Assembly (NCBI RefSeq): GCF_035953295.1
Contig: NZ_CP108371.1
Location: 42,934 to 106,933 of the forward strand
Origin: Streptomyces sp. NBC_01335
GTDB lineage: Bacteria; Actinomycetota; Actinomycetes; Streptomycetales; Streptomycetaceae
Length of the DNA stretch: 64,000 nucleotides
Direction of reading: 5' to 3'
Part shown: piece by piece, positions 41,760 to 50,432 of the stretch
How the letters are laid out: every line of letters begins with the position of its first letter
How positions within the stretch are numbered: the stretch's first letter is position 1
The notes under the pieces: model-generated
The model's database searches: none
Told to the model about the DNA's origin: nothing
Seen by the model: only the letters and a program-made list of their open reading frames with translations
Position numbers and translations under genes: made by a program

Positions 41760-41794
41760 CTACTATGCATAGCAGCCACTGCTATGCATAGTAG
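41760..41794. promoter_or_regulatory. Double TATGCATA palindromic operator
   Basis: Arms CTACTATGCATAGC (41760-41773) and GCTATGCATAGTAG (41781-41794) are perfect complements around 7 bases. Each arm holds the 10-bp palindrome CTATGCATAG, so this is two operator half-units 21 bases apart (two helical turns). It lies 41 bases upstream of the 185-residue gene and is AT-rich in a GC-rich context. Confidence 0.75.
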
Positions 41795-41899
41795 TGGCCC
41801 AATCGGTAGAGCGGACTCAGATGAAGGAGAGGGTGCGAACGGTGATGTGTCCAGACGGCCGACTTCGGAGGCGTTGGGGCCGTGCGGCTCGTTTAGCCC

Positions 41900-42250
41900 G
41901 CCACCCTCCAGCACGCCGGCGTCGACCTGACCATGCTCCCGCCCCCAGCTCGGCACCGTCGCCCACTCCGTGCACCGGGCCGTCACCGCGAACACGGCCC
42001 GGATCCGCGCGGAGGGCACCGACCGGTGGGCCGGCCTGCTGCGCGCCACGGTCCCCGAGGGCGTCGTCCGCGACGCGATCCTCGCCTCCCCGGCCTGGCC
42101 CGACATGGCCGCCGCGATCGGCCGCCTCGACGCCCAGGGCGTCGACGTCACCCGCGTCCTGAACGCCGCGCACGCCCAGGGCGAAGGCATCGACCGCACC
42201 CTGGCCACCCTCCTCACCACCCCGCCCCCCCACCGCCCGTACGGCCCCCA
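41900..42250 (+). pseudogene. Decayed fragment of mobilisation-type protein
   Basis: Short coding pieces in different frames read ATLQHAGVDLTMLPP, then QLGTVAHSVHRAVTANTARIRAEG continuing through RWAGLLRATVPEGVVRDAILASPAWPDM and GRLDAQGVDVTRVLNAAHAQG. They look like one C-terminal region broken by at least one indel near 41945. The 'RLDAxGVDVxRVLxxAHAxG' pattern is one I associate with the tails of actinobacterial mobilisation proteins, without certainty. A Pro/Arg-rich stretch follows to about 42740, including three CCGCCCGTACGG units at 42233-42277. Confidence 0.5.
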
Positions 42251-42389
42251 CCGCCCGTACGGCCGCCGCCCGTACGGCACCGGCGCCCGCCGCGCCCGCC
42301 GCGCCTGCCGCCGCGCCCGCTGGGGGTGGCGGCGTCGGGGGGCGAGCCGGGCTTGCGCCAGCGCCTCGGCGGGCTCAAGGACGTGCTCG

Positions 42390-42630
42390 GCCGCCCGGGT
42401 CCGTCCTCCCAGCTCGCCGAGCGCCTGGTCCGCGCGGCCCTCCACACCCTGACCACTCCGCCCGGCACCCCGGTCCCCGATCGCCCCCGCGTCTCCCCGG
42501 CCGGCGCCCGCGCCCGCTCCACCACCGCGGCCGCCACCGCTGAACCCGCCGTCCCCGCCCACCGCCGCCCCCGCCCGCCGCCCGTCCCGCAGCCGATGAC
42601 CCGGAACGCGTCCGCCGGGCCGCCGAGGAA
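42390..42630 (+). repeat. Duplicated tail segment (copy 1)
   Basis: This stretch, encoding pieces such as QLAERLVRAALHTLTTPPGTP and DRPRVSPAGARARSTT, is closely similar to 47060-47300, and its end (CCCGCCGCCCGTCCCGCA) recurs at 50131. None of the copies is part of an intact gene. Confidence 0.6.
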
Positions 42631-42788
42631 GCGGGTGCCCCTCGCTCACCGCACCCCGGCCCGGGGCCCGTACACCCCGTGCGTGCCCGTACTCCGGGCC
42701 GTGGCCCAGCCGCCCCCGCACCCGTTACCAGGACACCGCCGCACCCGCTGACCGTCCCTTCGTGGTGCGGGGGTGTATTTGCCGCGGA

Positions 42789-44819
42789 TCAGCGGGTGGA
42801 TGCGGGGGCGGTGTTGATGAGGGTGTTGAGGAAGTGCTGGGTTTCGGGGTGGGTGGAGTGGATGCGGGTGGTGTGGGTGCCGCGGGTGAGAAGGACGCGG
42901 TAGATGTTGAGGGCGTAGCGCAGGTACTGGTCGGCGGGGAGGCTGTTCAGGGTTTCGTCGTGGCTTTGGTCGGGGTGGGCTTGCCAGTGGCCGTTGGTCC
43001 AGGTGAGGTCGGGGCCGATGATGACGCCGGCGTGGTGGTACTCGAGGCCTTGGGCGGTGTAGATGCAGCCGATCTGCTGGTGGCCGCCGGTGTGGGTGGC
43101 CCAGAGCTGGCTGGTCGGGGCGAGCGGGTTGCCGTCGGGGCCGGTGAGGATCGTGTTGGCGTTCCAGGCGGCTTCCCAGGTACGGACGGCTCCGGTGGGG
43201 GAGGGGACGTCGATGGTGATGTCGAGGGGGAGCGAGGTCGCGCCGCGGGGGCGCTCCCGGGTCCAGGGCCAGCAGAATCCGGCGGTGGTGCGGGCGGTGT
43301 GCCCGGCTTTGTCGGCCTGGTCGATCCATTTCTGGAGGGCGAAGGGGTCGTCGGCGCAGCCGAGGTCGTAGCCGTCGTGCCCGGTCCAGGCGACGGGTGT
43401 CGCGTAGAGGAGGGCGTCGACCCAGGCGGTGTAGGCGGCCGAGCCCGCGCAGCGGAACGACCCGGTGAGCTCAAGGTGGTGGTGCTCACGCCCCAACCTC
43501 CGCGCGGCCCCACGGATCTCGTCGACGGTGGTGCCTTCGCCGGGCCGGATGACCTGGCGTTCGTCGAGGAAGACGACGGCCAGCGGGGCGTTCTTGAGGA
43601 CGGCCGTCAGGTCCGGCGGGAGCCCCTGGGCGCCACCGCGGTTGATGCGCTGCGCCTCGTCGATGACCAGAGCGCCGGCCTGTGAGGCGAGGCTGCGCAG
43701 GGAGCCGATGCCGGGGAAGAGCTCGCGGGCGGCGCTGTGGCCGCGGACGGCGTCCAGGAGGTGGGCGCGCAGGGTGCCGGAGGGGGTGAGGAAGCGGGGG
43801 CGGGTCGTGGGGTGAGCGCGCATGAGGTGGCCGAGGAGCCGTACGGCGAGCGCGGTCTTGCCGCTGCCGGGGCCGCCGCTCACGGTGATGACCGGTCCTT
43901 TCCTGTCCCTGGCCGGCCGCTCCGTCTCTCCGCCGGCGGGCAGATGGCGGGCCGCGGCGGCACGGATGTTCACGAACGCGTCCTGCTGGGCGCCCACGAG
44001 AGCGAAGGCGCTGTGTCCCTCCAGGACGGAGCCGACGTGGTCGAGGAGCCGGCTGGAGGGCTCCCACCGGATGGTCTCGAACGACTCCACCTGCCCCGCA
44101 TCCGGCGTGGTGAGGTCCGCACACAGCAGCAGCCCGGCCAGCCCCGGCCCGGACAGGTCCTCGCCGGTCAGGACCGGGATCCCCTCACTGGCCCCGCCAC
44201 CAGGACCGGCGCCGGCCCGGAGAACGGCCCCCTGCTGAGCGGACGCGTTGTGCAGCACTACCACGGCACGCACGTCCAGTTCCGGCGCGCTCTCGGGCCG
44301 CCAGAACCCGAAGAAACTCCGGTAGGCGGCCACCTGATGGACCGGATGCGCCGTCACCACCCCGTCACTGCGCATGACCCGCTCGGTGTCCAGGACCCGG
44401 CAGGTCTCCCACTGCTTCAGCTCGACCACCACCAGGGCCAGCGTCCCGTCCGGCCCGGCGCCGACCAGGAGCGCGTCCAGCCGCCGGCCGGCGCCCGGCG
44501 TCCCGTACTCCAGATACACCTGCAGATCCGACAGTCCCGCCCGCACCAGCGCCTCGAACAGGGGCGGCCAGCTGTTGCGCCAGCTGCGCACCTCGGCCGA
44601 GCCCGGCCGCCCGAACCCCGCCGCCGTGTAGCGGGCGGCGCACCGCTGGATGAAGCCGGGATCACCCAGGCGCGCGGCGATCTCCCCGGCCCGGCCCGCC
44701 GCCACGCACGCGACGGCGGCGGGCCTGGCCGGCCCCGGGAGCGGGGCCCCGGGAGCAGAGCGCGGGGCGGGAGGCGCGGTGCTGCGGGCCGCGGCTGTGG
44801 CGGCGGACTGGTCGGACAT
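42789..44819 (-). CDS. Nuclease-linked DUF2075-type ATPase
   Basis: The 676-residue protein joins two modules. Residues 90-200 contain RRLDALLVG ... VVVELKQW, placing D115 and E133-x-K135 as a PD-(D/E)xK nuclease core. Residues 305-676 form a DUF2075-like P-loop domain with GGPGSGKT (315-322), VIDEAQR, VFLDERQV and a helicase-like IGCIYTAQGLEYHHAGV motif. Such proteins occur in defence islands and on plasmids and are thought to act on DNA using ATP. ATG follows GGGGGAAGAAC. It is divergent from the DUF3883 gene, with an inverted repeat between them. Confidence 0.75.
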   Translation of the reverse strand: MSDQSAATAAARSTAPPAPRSAPGAPLPGPARPAAVACVAAGRAGEIAARLGDPGFIQRCAARYTAAGFGRPGSAEVRSWRNSWPPLFEALVRAGLSDLQVYLEYGTPGAGRRLDALLVGAGPDGTLALVVVELKQWETCRVLDTERVMRSDGVVTAHPVHQVAAYRSFFGFWRPESAPELDVRAVVVLHNASAQQGAVLRAGAGPGGGASEGIPVLTGEDLSGPGLAGLLLCADLTTPDAGQVESFETIRWEPSSRLLDHVGSVLEGHSAFALVGAQQDAFVNIRAAAARHLPAGGETERPARDRKGPVITVSGGPGSGKTALAVRLLGHLMRAHPTTRPRFLTPSGTLRAHLLDAVRGHSAARELFPGIGSLRSLASQAGALVIDEAQRINRGGAQGLPPDLTAVLKNAPLAVVFLDERQVIRPGEGTTVDEIRGAARRLGREHHHLELTGSFRCAGSAAYTAWVDALLYATPVAWTGHDGYDLGCADDPFALQKWIDQADKAGHTARTTAGFCWPWTRERPRGATSLPLDITIDVPSPTGAVRTWEAAWNANTILTGPDGNPLAPTSQLWATHTGGHQQIGCIYTAQGLEYHHAGVIIGPDLTWTNGHWQAHPDQSHDETLNSLPADQYLRYALNIYRVLLTRGTHTTRIHSTHPETQHFLNTLINTAPASTR

Positions 44820-44994
44820 GTTCTTCCCCCGGTTCTTCGGCGTCTCTTGTCCGGTGGGGCCCGCGGGCTCCGCCGGAGTGGCCTGCGCGCTGGTGCGCAG
44901 GCCGGGCGGACCTGCCGTTTTGTCAAGCGGCGGATCCGGCTGCGAGTTGCCGTCGTCTCTGGACTCGGCATTCCGAGACTACCAAACCTGGAAA

Positions 44995-45016
44995 CCTTAT
45001 CGACCACTCGATAAGG
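44995..45016. promoter_or_regulatory. Inverted repeat overlapping ribosome binding site
   Basis: Arms CCTTATCGA (44995-45003) and TCGATAAGG (45008-45016) with loop CCAC are perfect complements. The right arm contains the AAGG ribosome binding site of the gene starting at 45025. It may be a protein operator or an RNA hairpin hiding the ribosome binding site. Confidence 0.75.
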
Positions 45017-45024
45017 ATGTGCTT

Positions 45025-46002
45025 ATGATGGCCTGCATGAAGAGTTCGACGTTCGTCATGGTCCACGTGGGCCAGAGCACCGAGTCCCAGCGCAACCTCG
45101 TGCACGGCATCGAGACGCTCTCCTGGGGCTTCCCGGAGAAGAAGCCCGAATACGAGGACGCGCACCCCCAGTTCGCGCTCCTGGCCACCGGCGCTTCCCC
45201 GCGGGTCCAGCTCGAGGACTGGCTCCGAGGGACCGCCACCCTCTACCTCTTCCAGGTCCGCGGCGGCTTCTACACCGGCAAGTCCTGGCACTGGCCCGAC
45301 GAGGAAGCCGAACAGCGCCTGAAGTACCCCCAGCGCTTCGGCATCGAGCCCTTGGCCAAGCTCGACCACGTCCCCCTCGGACCCGACGGGCCGCTCACCG
45401 AAGCCGGCAGCGACGCGATCCGCCGCTCCGGCACCGACCGCGGCATGGGCAAGCTCGTCCAGATGCCGCCCCAGCGTCTCCTCGACCTCGCGGGCATCCC
45501 GTTCGATCCCGAGGAGCCCGAAGACGTCCCCCTCGACAAGTCGCCCGGCTTCACCGCCGAGCAGGTCGAGGGCAAGAAGAGGCCTCAACGCCGCCGCCGC
45601 GGCGCCGGCTACATCTCCGACCCCAAGAAGCGCAAAACCATCGAGGAGTATGCAGAATCCTTCGCCATCACCCACTACGAAGACGACGGCTGGAACGTCG
45701 AGAAACTCGGCAAGCCCTACGACCTGCGCTGCACCCGAGGGGCGGAAGAACGCCACGTCGAGGTCAAGGGCACCACGGGCGCCGCGACGAGCGTCGAGCT
45801 GACGATCAACGAGGTCCTCCACGCCCGGGACGCGGACAACACCGTCGACCTCTACGTCGTCAGCGACATCAAGATCGACACCCGTACCGACCCCTACACC
45901 CCCAGCGAAGGGACCGTGTCCCACTATCTCGACTGGGAACCGGCCGAAGAAGACCTCCGCCCCCGCAAGTACGAATACCGGCTCCCGGCCAGGAACACCT
46001 GA
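45025..46002 (+). CDS. DUF3883 nuclease-like protein with EVE-like N-terminus
   Basis: The 325-residue protein ends in a DUF3883 domain (about 205-290). It contains EEYAESFAITHYEDDGWNVE, PYDLRC with D233 and HVEVKGT with E246-x-K248, the layout of a PD-(D/E)xK nuclease. The N-terminal 165 residues (ETLSWGF, ATLYLFQVRGGFYTGKSWHW, YPQRFGIEPL) loosely resemble an EVE/PUA domain, which reads modified bases. That combination would suit modification-dependent restriction, but the EVE assignment is tentative. ATG 45025 follows AAGGA at eight bases. Confidence 0.7.
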   Translation: MMACMKSSTFVMVHVGQSTESQRNLVHGIETLSWGFPEKKPEYEDAHPQFALLATGASPRVQLEDWLRGTATLYLFQVRGGFYTGKSWHWPDEEAEQRLKYPQRFGIEPLAKLDHVPLGPDGPLTEAGSDAIRRSGTDRGMGKLVQMPPQRLLDLAGIPFDPEEPEDVPLDKSPGFTAEQVEGKKRPQRRRRGAGYISDPKKRKTIEEYAESFAITHYEDDGWNVEKLGKPYDLRCTRGAEERHVEVKGTTGAATSVELTINEVLHARDADNTVDLYVVSDIKIDTRTDPYTPSEGTVSHYLDWEPAEEDLRPRKYEYRLPARNT

Positions 46003-46526
46003 CTCTGCAGGCAGAAGCAGAGGCTGCGCCCGAGCGGCCGAACCGCGCGCGCAGACGCACGGCCTGGCGGTCGTGCTCAGAGGCGGCGACAGCCAAGGCG
46101 ACCAAGCCGCATCCGGTCCAGCTTGTGCGCGGACCGTGGTGACGCGTCCTGGTCCTCTTCTTCAGCCGCGACGGAGTGTGCGGTCCACAGATTCCCGCAC
46201 GAGGCAGCGGGGCGCGGCCGTCCACCACCTGAGCGCAGCGCCGGGGTGGGGCCAGCGGTCCGGCGGCAGGACTTGTGGGGCTAACCGTCCGGTGTCGCAG
46301 TGTGCTTCCACAACCCGCGACCGCCCTGTTGTCCAGCCCGTGCGAATCCGCTCCACACCCCGTCAGGCACCCGCTCCAGAAAAGGGAGCGGAACGGATTT
46401 TCGCGAGATCTTGAATGGCCGGCGGCGAGCGCGGACTGTGAGCCCGGCGCTCGTCCGGCGGCCGACTCTGTACGGCCACCGGACGGCGTCACCCTCGAGG
46501 CCATCATCAAGAAGGAGAACCCGCGC
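46003..46526. other. Intergenic region with duplicated leader
   Basis: No gene is supported between 46003 and 46526. The part 46290-46490 is a copy of 59717-59917, and each precedes a paralogous small membrane protein gene. Shared landmarks are GTGTCGCAGTGTGCT, GCGAATCCGCTCCAC, GGAACGGATTTTCGCGAGAT and GACGGCGTCACCCTC. Confidence 0.7.
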
Positions 46527-46865
46527 ATGTCCACCGCCCTCCAGTTCCCGCAGCCGCCCGCCGACCAGGCTCCGGCCGCTCCGGCCGCTCCGGCCGCTCC
46601 GGCCACCACGCCGCCCGCTCCGGCCACCACGCCGCCCGCCTCGGCCACCATGGCGGGCCCGGCGTCGGCCGCCGTGCTCCCGCACTGGGTAAAGGCCGCC
46701 CTGGCCGGCCTCGCCATCGCGCTCGGCGGGATGGCGAGCTTGTTCGCCGGGTTCGTCGTCATGGTCCGCCCCGGTGCCGCGGGCCCGATCAACACGGCGA
46801 TCGGCGTGGGCGGCTTCATGCTCACCGCAGCCGCCCTGGTCATTGCCTGCCGCAAGCGGCCGTGA
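46527..46865 (+). CDS. Small two-helix membrane protein, paralogue 1
   Basis: ATG follows GAAGGAGAA. The 112-residue product has a Pro/Ala/Thr-rich low-complexity head with tandem APAAPAAPA and TTPPAPA units, then two hydrophobic helices joined by FVVMVRPGAAGPINT and a short basic tail. Very similar to the protein at 59954-60208, and related in layout to those at 60132, 61073 and 62514. Function unknown; similar to small Spd-like proteins in size and layout only. Confidence 0.65.
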   Translation: MSTALQFPQPPADQAPAAPAAPAAPATTPPAPATTPPASATMAGPASAAVLPHWVKAALAGLAIALGGMASLFAGFVVMVRPGAAGPINTAIGVGGFMLTAAALVIACRKRP

Positions 46866-46979
46866 CCCGGTTGGCTCGGGACGCGACCAGGGCGCCGCCG
46901 ATGCCCCACCGCGCCGTTGCGGCCGGGTCGGTGAGCCAGAGCCGGAGCGGCCGGCGGTGAGGGCCCGGACCAGGCGCTC

Positions 46980-47290
46980 GGCCGCGTGTTCCGGGGCGAT
47001 CCCGGCCTGGTCCGCGGGTCCGCCGACGCAGTACACGCCGGCCCGGCCCTTCCCGGCCCCCCGGGCCCAGCTCGCCGAGCGCCTGGTCGCCGCGACCCTC
47101 CACACCCTGACCGCTCCGCCCGGTACCCCGGTCCCCGACCGCCCCCGCGTCTCCCCGGCCGCCGCCCGCGCCCGCTCCACCACCACCAACACCGCGCCCG
47201 GCACCGGGCCCGCCCCCGCCGAACCCGCCGTCCCCGCCCACCGCCGCCCCACCGCCCCCGCCCGCCGCCCGTCCCGCAGCCGCTGACCCG
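46980..47290 (+). pseudogene. Duplicated tail segment (copy 2)
   Basis: The coding-like stretch QLAERLVAATLHTLTAPPG ... DRPRVSPAAARARSTTT ... HRRPTAPARRPSRSR ending near 47286 parallels 42390-42630. It lacks any N-terminal partner or start and appears to be a fragment of the same protein. Confidence 0.5.
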
Positions 47291-47599
47291 GGACGCGCCC
47301 CGCCGCCACCGGCGCGCCCTACCGGCACGCGCAGCCGTAACACCGGGCGCGCCGGGATACCGGCGGCGCCGATGCCCGTACCCGCCCCGCTCAGCGGAGT
47401 CCCTGCCTCGCGCCGACCGGCACAGGGTGGCGTCACCCATGACGCCACCCTCCGGCTGCCGTCCCGGGGCCCACCGGGGCTGCCGGGCTTCGAGCGAGGA
47501 CTGAAGGACCGCAGCTGCCCCGCGCCGACGGCATACGACTGCGCCGTGGTCAGCTGGCTCCCGGCCGCCCCCGCTCCCGGCCGCGCCGCCGAAGACCGC

Positions 47600-47880
47600 G
47601 CCCCGCTCGTCCGCCGACGAGCTGCTGGAGGCCATGGCCCCCTTCGCCGGATACGCCGCCGGGATCTCCCAGACCCTCTACAAGGCCCTCTACCGGCTCC
47701 AGTCCGCGACCCGCCACGGTCCCGCCCGACCCCCAGGCCCTGGACCACGCCCTGGCCCGCCTCGCGTCCATGAACCCCGCCCGCCTCAAGATCCCGGCCA
47801 CCCCCGACGGACACCGTCTGCGCGCCGCGCTCCACCGCCTCCACGACCCGCACGTACAGCCGTCACACCGGCCCGCGTGA
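47600..47880 (+). pseudogene. Frameshifted small gene
   Basis: One frame reads ELLEAMAPFAGYAAGISQTLYKALYRLQSAT; the next frame continues DPQALDHALARLASMNPARL and KIPATPDGHRLRAALHRLHD to TGA at 47878. The two halves fit one helical protein broken near 47725. Family not recognised. Confidence 0.45.
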
Positions 47881-47931
47881 CGGCCGGTGCCCGTACGCCG
47901 CCCGCCCGGCCCGCACTGACCAGGCGAGACG

Positions 47932-47956
47932 CCGTGTCAGCGGAACGCTGACACGG
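47932..47956. promoter_or_regulatory. GTCAGCG-N3-CGCTGAC palindrome, copy 1
   Basis: Perfect 11-bp arms CCGTGTCAGCG and CGCTGACACGG with loop GAA. The 17-base core is shared with three other sites at 50369, 51211 and 51239. Confidence 0.7.
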
Positions 47957-48263
47957 TGGTGTTCGTATCGCCGGGGCTGCGCGGCGAGCGGGTGCCCGGT
48001 CTCCGCGAACGTGCCGAACAGCCCGCTCGACGTGGCGAACGGCCCCCGGCACTCAAGTCTCCGGCCGTCGTTGACGAGAGCGGACATGAGCGCTGGGCGA
48101 GCCTGAGGACTGCGCGTGGATGCTGAGGATCTGGAGATCGCACCGACGAAGGGCCCCGGCTGCGCCGGGGGCCGAGACCTGATCGTGGAACTGCTGGCGT
48201 CAGTCCCAGGAGAGTGAAGGGGCTGCCGCGCCGGCGGGCGCGGCCCGTCCGGACCGAGCTCCC

Positions 48264-48485
48264 GTGCCGGCCGGACGGCACACCGTTCCAGAATTCTGGA
48301 TCACCCGGAATTCCGCGGTGGCCGAGCAGTTGTGGTGGGGCGCGCAGGCGGGCCGGGGCGGGCCGCTCGCGGACATGTTCGCCGCGCTGGCACCGCGCGC
48401 GATGGAGGAGGCGGTCCTCCGGCGCGGTCAGGGCGAGGACTGGCACACGCCGTTGGAGGACCTGAGCCGCCGTCACGCTGGCTGA
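48264..48485 (+). pseudogene. 3' fragment duplicate of the 51421 gene
   Basis: The 227 bases 48264-48490 are a close copy of 51694-51920, including the unusual EcoRI-containing stretch CCAGAATTCTGGATCACCCG. It encodes only the last 73 residues (PEFWITRN ... WWGAQAGRGGPLADMFAAL ... LSRRHAG). Confidence 0.75.
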
Positions 48486-48810
48486 CGAAGGCGGACGGCC
48501 AGGCCGCCGCCCTGTCCGGCGGATCGAATCCGGCCAGGATGCGGCGCTGCGCGCGCTCCCGGGAACGGGCCGACGAACGGCATGCTTCCTCCGTGGTCCC
48601 CCCAGCGGTTCCCGGCCCAACGTTCTGGTCGTCTAGGGGGTACACCCGCCCGCCACCTGCCGTTCCATTCCGATTCACTGGAAAGGGAAATTCCTGCTGG
48701 CTTGAATGTGGCGTGCCCGTCGAATAATGACGGCCTATCAAAACTCGCGCTTGTTAGGGTCGCGGCAGCTCGATCTCGGGTAATTTCCTTCGAAAGAAAG
48801 AGAATCACAC

Positions 48811-49194
48811 ATGCGCATACAACGGGCGATATCCGCTGCTGCCCTTTCTGCCGCCCTGGCCACGGTCTTCATGGCCGGCTCTGCCACCAGCGCGTCCGCC
48901 GCTTCGTCGGACTGCAAGAGTGGCTGGGTGTGCCTCTGGGACTACCCCGGCTACGACGGCGCGGCGTGGTCCGCCGCCAACGGGCCGGGCACCTACGCGG
49001 TGGGCTCCAATGTGCAGGACAAGGTGTCGAGCGTGTGGAACAACAGCACGCACACTGTGTACCTGGTCTCCGAGTGCGACAACCTGATCGAGATCGGGCC
49101 CGGCGGCTATGTTTACGACCTGTCCGACTTCAATTGCGGCGGCACCGTCTACAACACCTGGAACAATAGGACCGATTACGTCGACGTGTACTAG
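48811..49194 (+). CDS. Secreted I36-type peptidase inhibitor, second copy
   Basis: A signal peptide (1-30, ending ATSASAA) precedes a crystallin-like fold: CKSGWVCLWDYPGYDGAAW, KVSSVWNNSTHTVYLVSECD, GGYVYDLSDFNCGGTVYNTW. It belongs with peptidase inhibitor family I36, like the gene at 21332, though only about the framework is shared. The upstream 100 bases are AT-richer and contain GAAAGAGAA before the start. It sits alone in a region of gene remnants. Confidence 0.8.
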   Translation: MRIQRAISAAALSAALATVFMAGSATSASAASSDCKSGWVCLWDYPGYDGAAWSAANGPGTYAVGSNVQDKVSSVWNNSTHTVYLVSECDNLIEIGPGGYVYDLSDFNCGGTVYNTWNNRTDYVDVY

Positions 49195-49221
49195 GCGTCG
49201 ATTCCCGGACCATGTTCGGAG

Positions 49222-49311
49222 CTAGATGGCTAGGGCTGCGAGTGTGACGGTGCCGAGGTGTATCTAGGCGCTTTTCTCGTAGCGGGTGGCGGCGGCGCGG
49301 AAGCCCTTGAG
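49222..49311 (-). mobile_element. IS5-like transposase C-terminal remnant
   Basis: Minus-strand translation gives LKGFRAAATRYEKSA, an in-frame TAG, then IHLGTVTLAALAI and a stop. This is the usual end of IS5-family DDE transposases ('RAxATRYEKxA...LGTVxLAAI'). Only about 30 residues remain, with an internal stop. Confidence 0.6.
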
Positions 49312-49910
49312 GATCTCAAGGCGAGGGCGCCCGCCGCACCGCTTCGGACCGTGCCGTCCGCGTGGCGCAGGCCGCCGGGTATCCGTTTCCCGTACGCACG
49401 CCCCCGTCGGTGCGGGCGATCGTTCGGCCCGTGATAGGTACGCGAGAGGTACCGCCGCGAGTCCAGCGGCCCGGGCCGCCCGCCGCGCTGCGCCCGGTCG
49501 AGGTCCGCGATGTTCAGCAGGGCCTCGGCGACGGCCACGCCGGCGTCGAGGCGGTTCGCGAAGTCCTCGCCGCGCGGCCGGTGCCGTGCCGCCGAGTTCG
49601 GCGACTCGCACCGCGCCGCGGCGGCGACCCCGGCCGCGAGCGCGGCGACCAGGCCGTCAGCCCCGGCCGCGAGCCCACCCCGCGCGGCGGGAGGCCGACT
49701 ATCGGCCCGCCCGGATTCCGGTCTCGGGGGTGCAGATCTCACAGCACCGGATGTAGTCCTCGCTCAGCGCAAGGACGGCCTGCTCGCGGGGGATGAGGCC
49801 GCCGCGCCGACTGAGGGTGCAGCCGCCCCGGTGCAGCACCGCGAGGTCGGGATGGTCGGCCCGGCTCCACGCGCCAGGAGTTTTCCTCCCGGGCGACGGC
49901 GGCGCGCCGC

Positions 49911-50130
49911 CCCGAAGGTGAGGCGGTCGACGATCGCAGCGCAGAGCCGAGGGTCGGAGAAGGCCTTGGTTCAGCCGGAGAACGACTCGTTGGAGGCGAT
50001 GGGCGACGCTGTTCTTCTCCTCGCGTTCGGTCAGGGCCTGGAAGAGGGGTTCGGCGCCGCAACGGTCGAGTTCCAGTGAGCCCAGCTCGTCGATGCATAG
50101 AAGGTCGACCCGGCCGTAGCGGGCGATGGT
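49911..50130 (-). mobile_element. IS21 istB remnant
   Basis: The minus strand encodes TIARYGRVDLLCIDELGSLELD and ALTEREEKNSVA, typical of the IstB ATPase of IS21 elements. Then, one frame over, it reads IASNESFSG, a stop in place of the usual Trp, and TKAFSDPRLCAAIVDRLTFG. One inserted base and one stop codon make it non-functional. The fragment begins abruptly at 50130 against a copy of the duplicated tail segment. Confidence 0.75.
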
Positions 50131-50368
50131 CCCGCCGCCCGTCCCGCACCCGGTGACCCCGGCGGCACGGCACCGGGGCGCCGCCACCCGGCTGCCGCGC
50201 CTCCACAACCAGCACGCACAGCCGTAACGCCGGGCGCCGCCCCGTCCGGCCGCCGTCCGGGTCTGCCCGCCCGCCGGGGCCGTCGGCCCGGGCCTGCCGT
50301 CTCGCGGGCGGGCCCGTACGAGTGCGGACTCCGGCGCCCTGCCCGCCTGTCGAACAGGGAAACGCCGT

Positions 50369-50385
50369 GTCAGCGGTCCGCTGAC
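50369..50385. promoter_or_regulatory. GTCAGCG-N3-CGCTGAC palindrome, copy 2
   Basis: GTCAGCGGTCCGCTGAC, the same core as at 47935-47951, placed about 50 bases beyond the stop of the 261-residue gene. Confidence 0.65.
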
Positions 50386-50432
50386 GCAGCGTTGTTCGCG
50401 TCGCCCCCGGGGCCGCGCGGCGAGCGAGCGCG

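Noticed and set aside
42233..42277. Three CCGCCCGTACGG units considered as a CRISPR or iteron array
   Set aside because: Only three short units with irregular small spacers, inside decayed Pro/Arg-coding sequence; no cas genes anywhere in the window.
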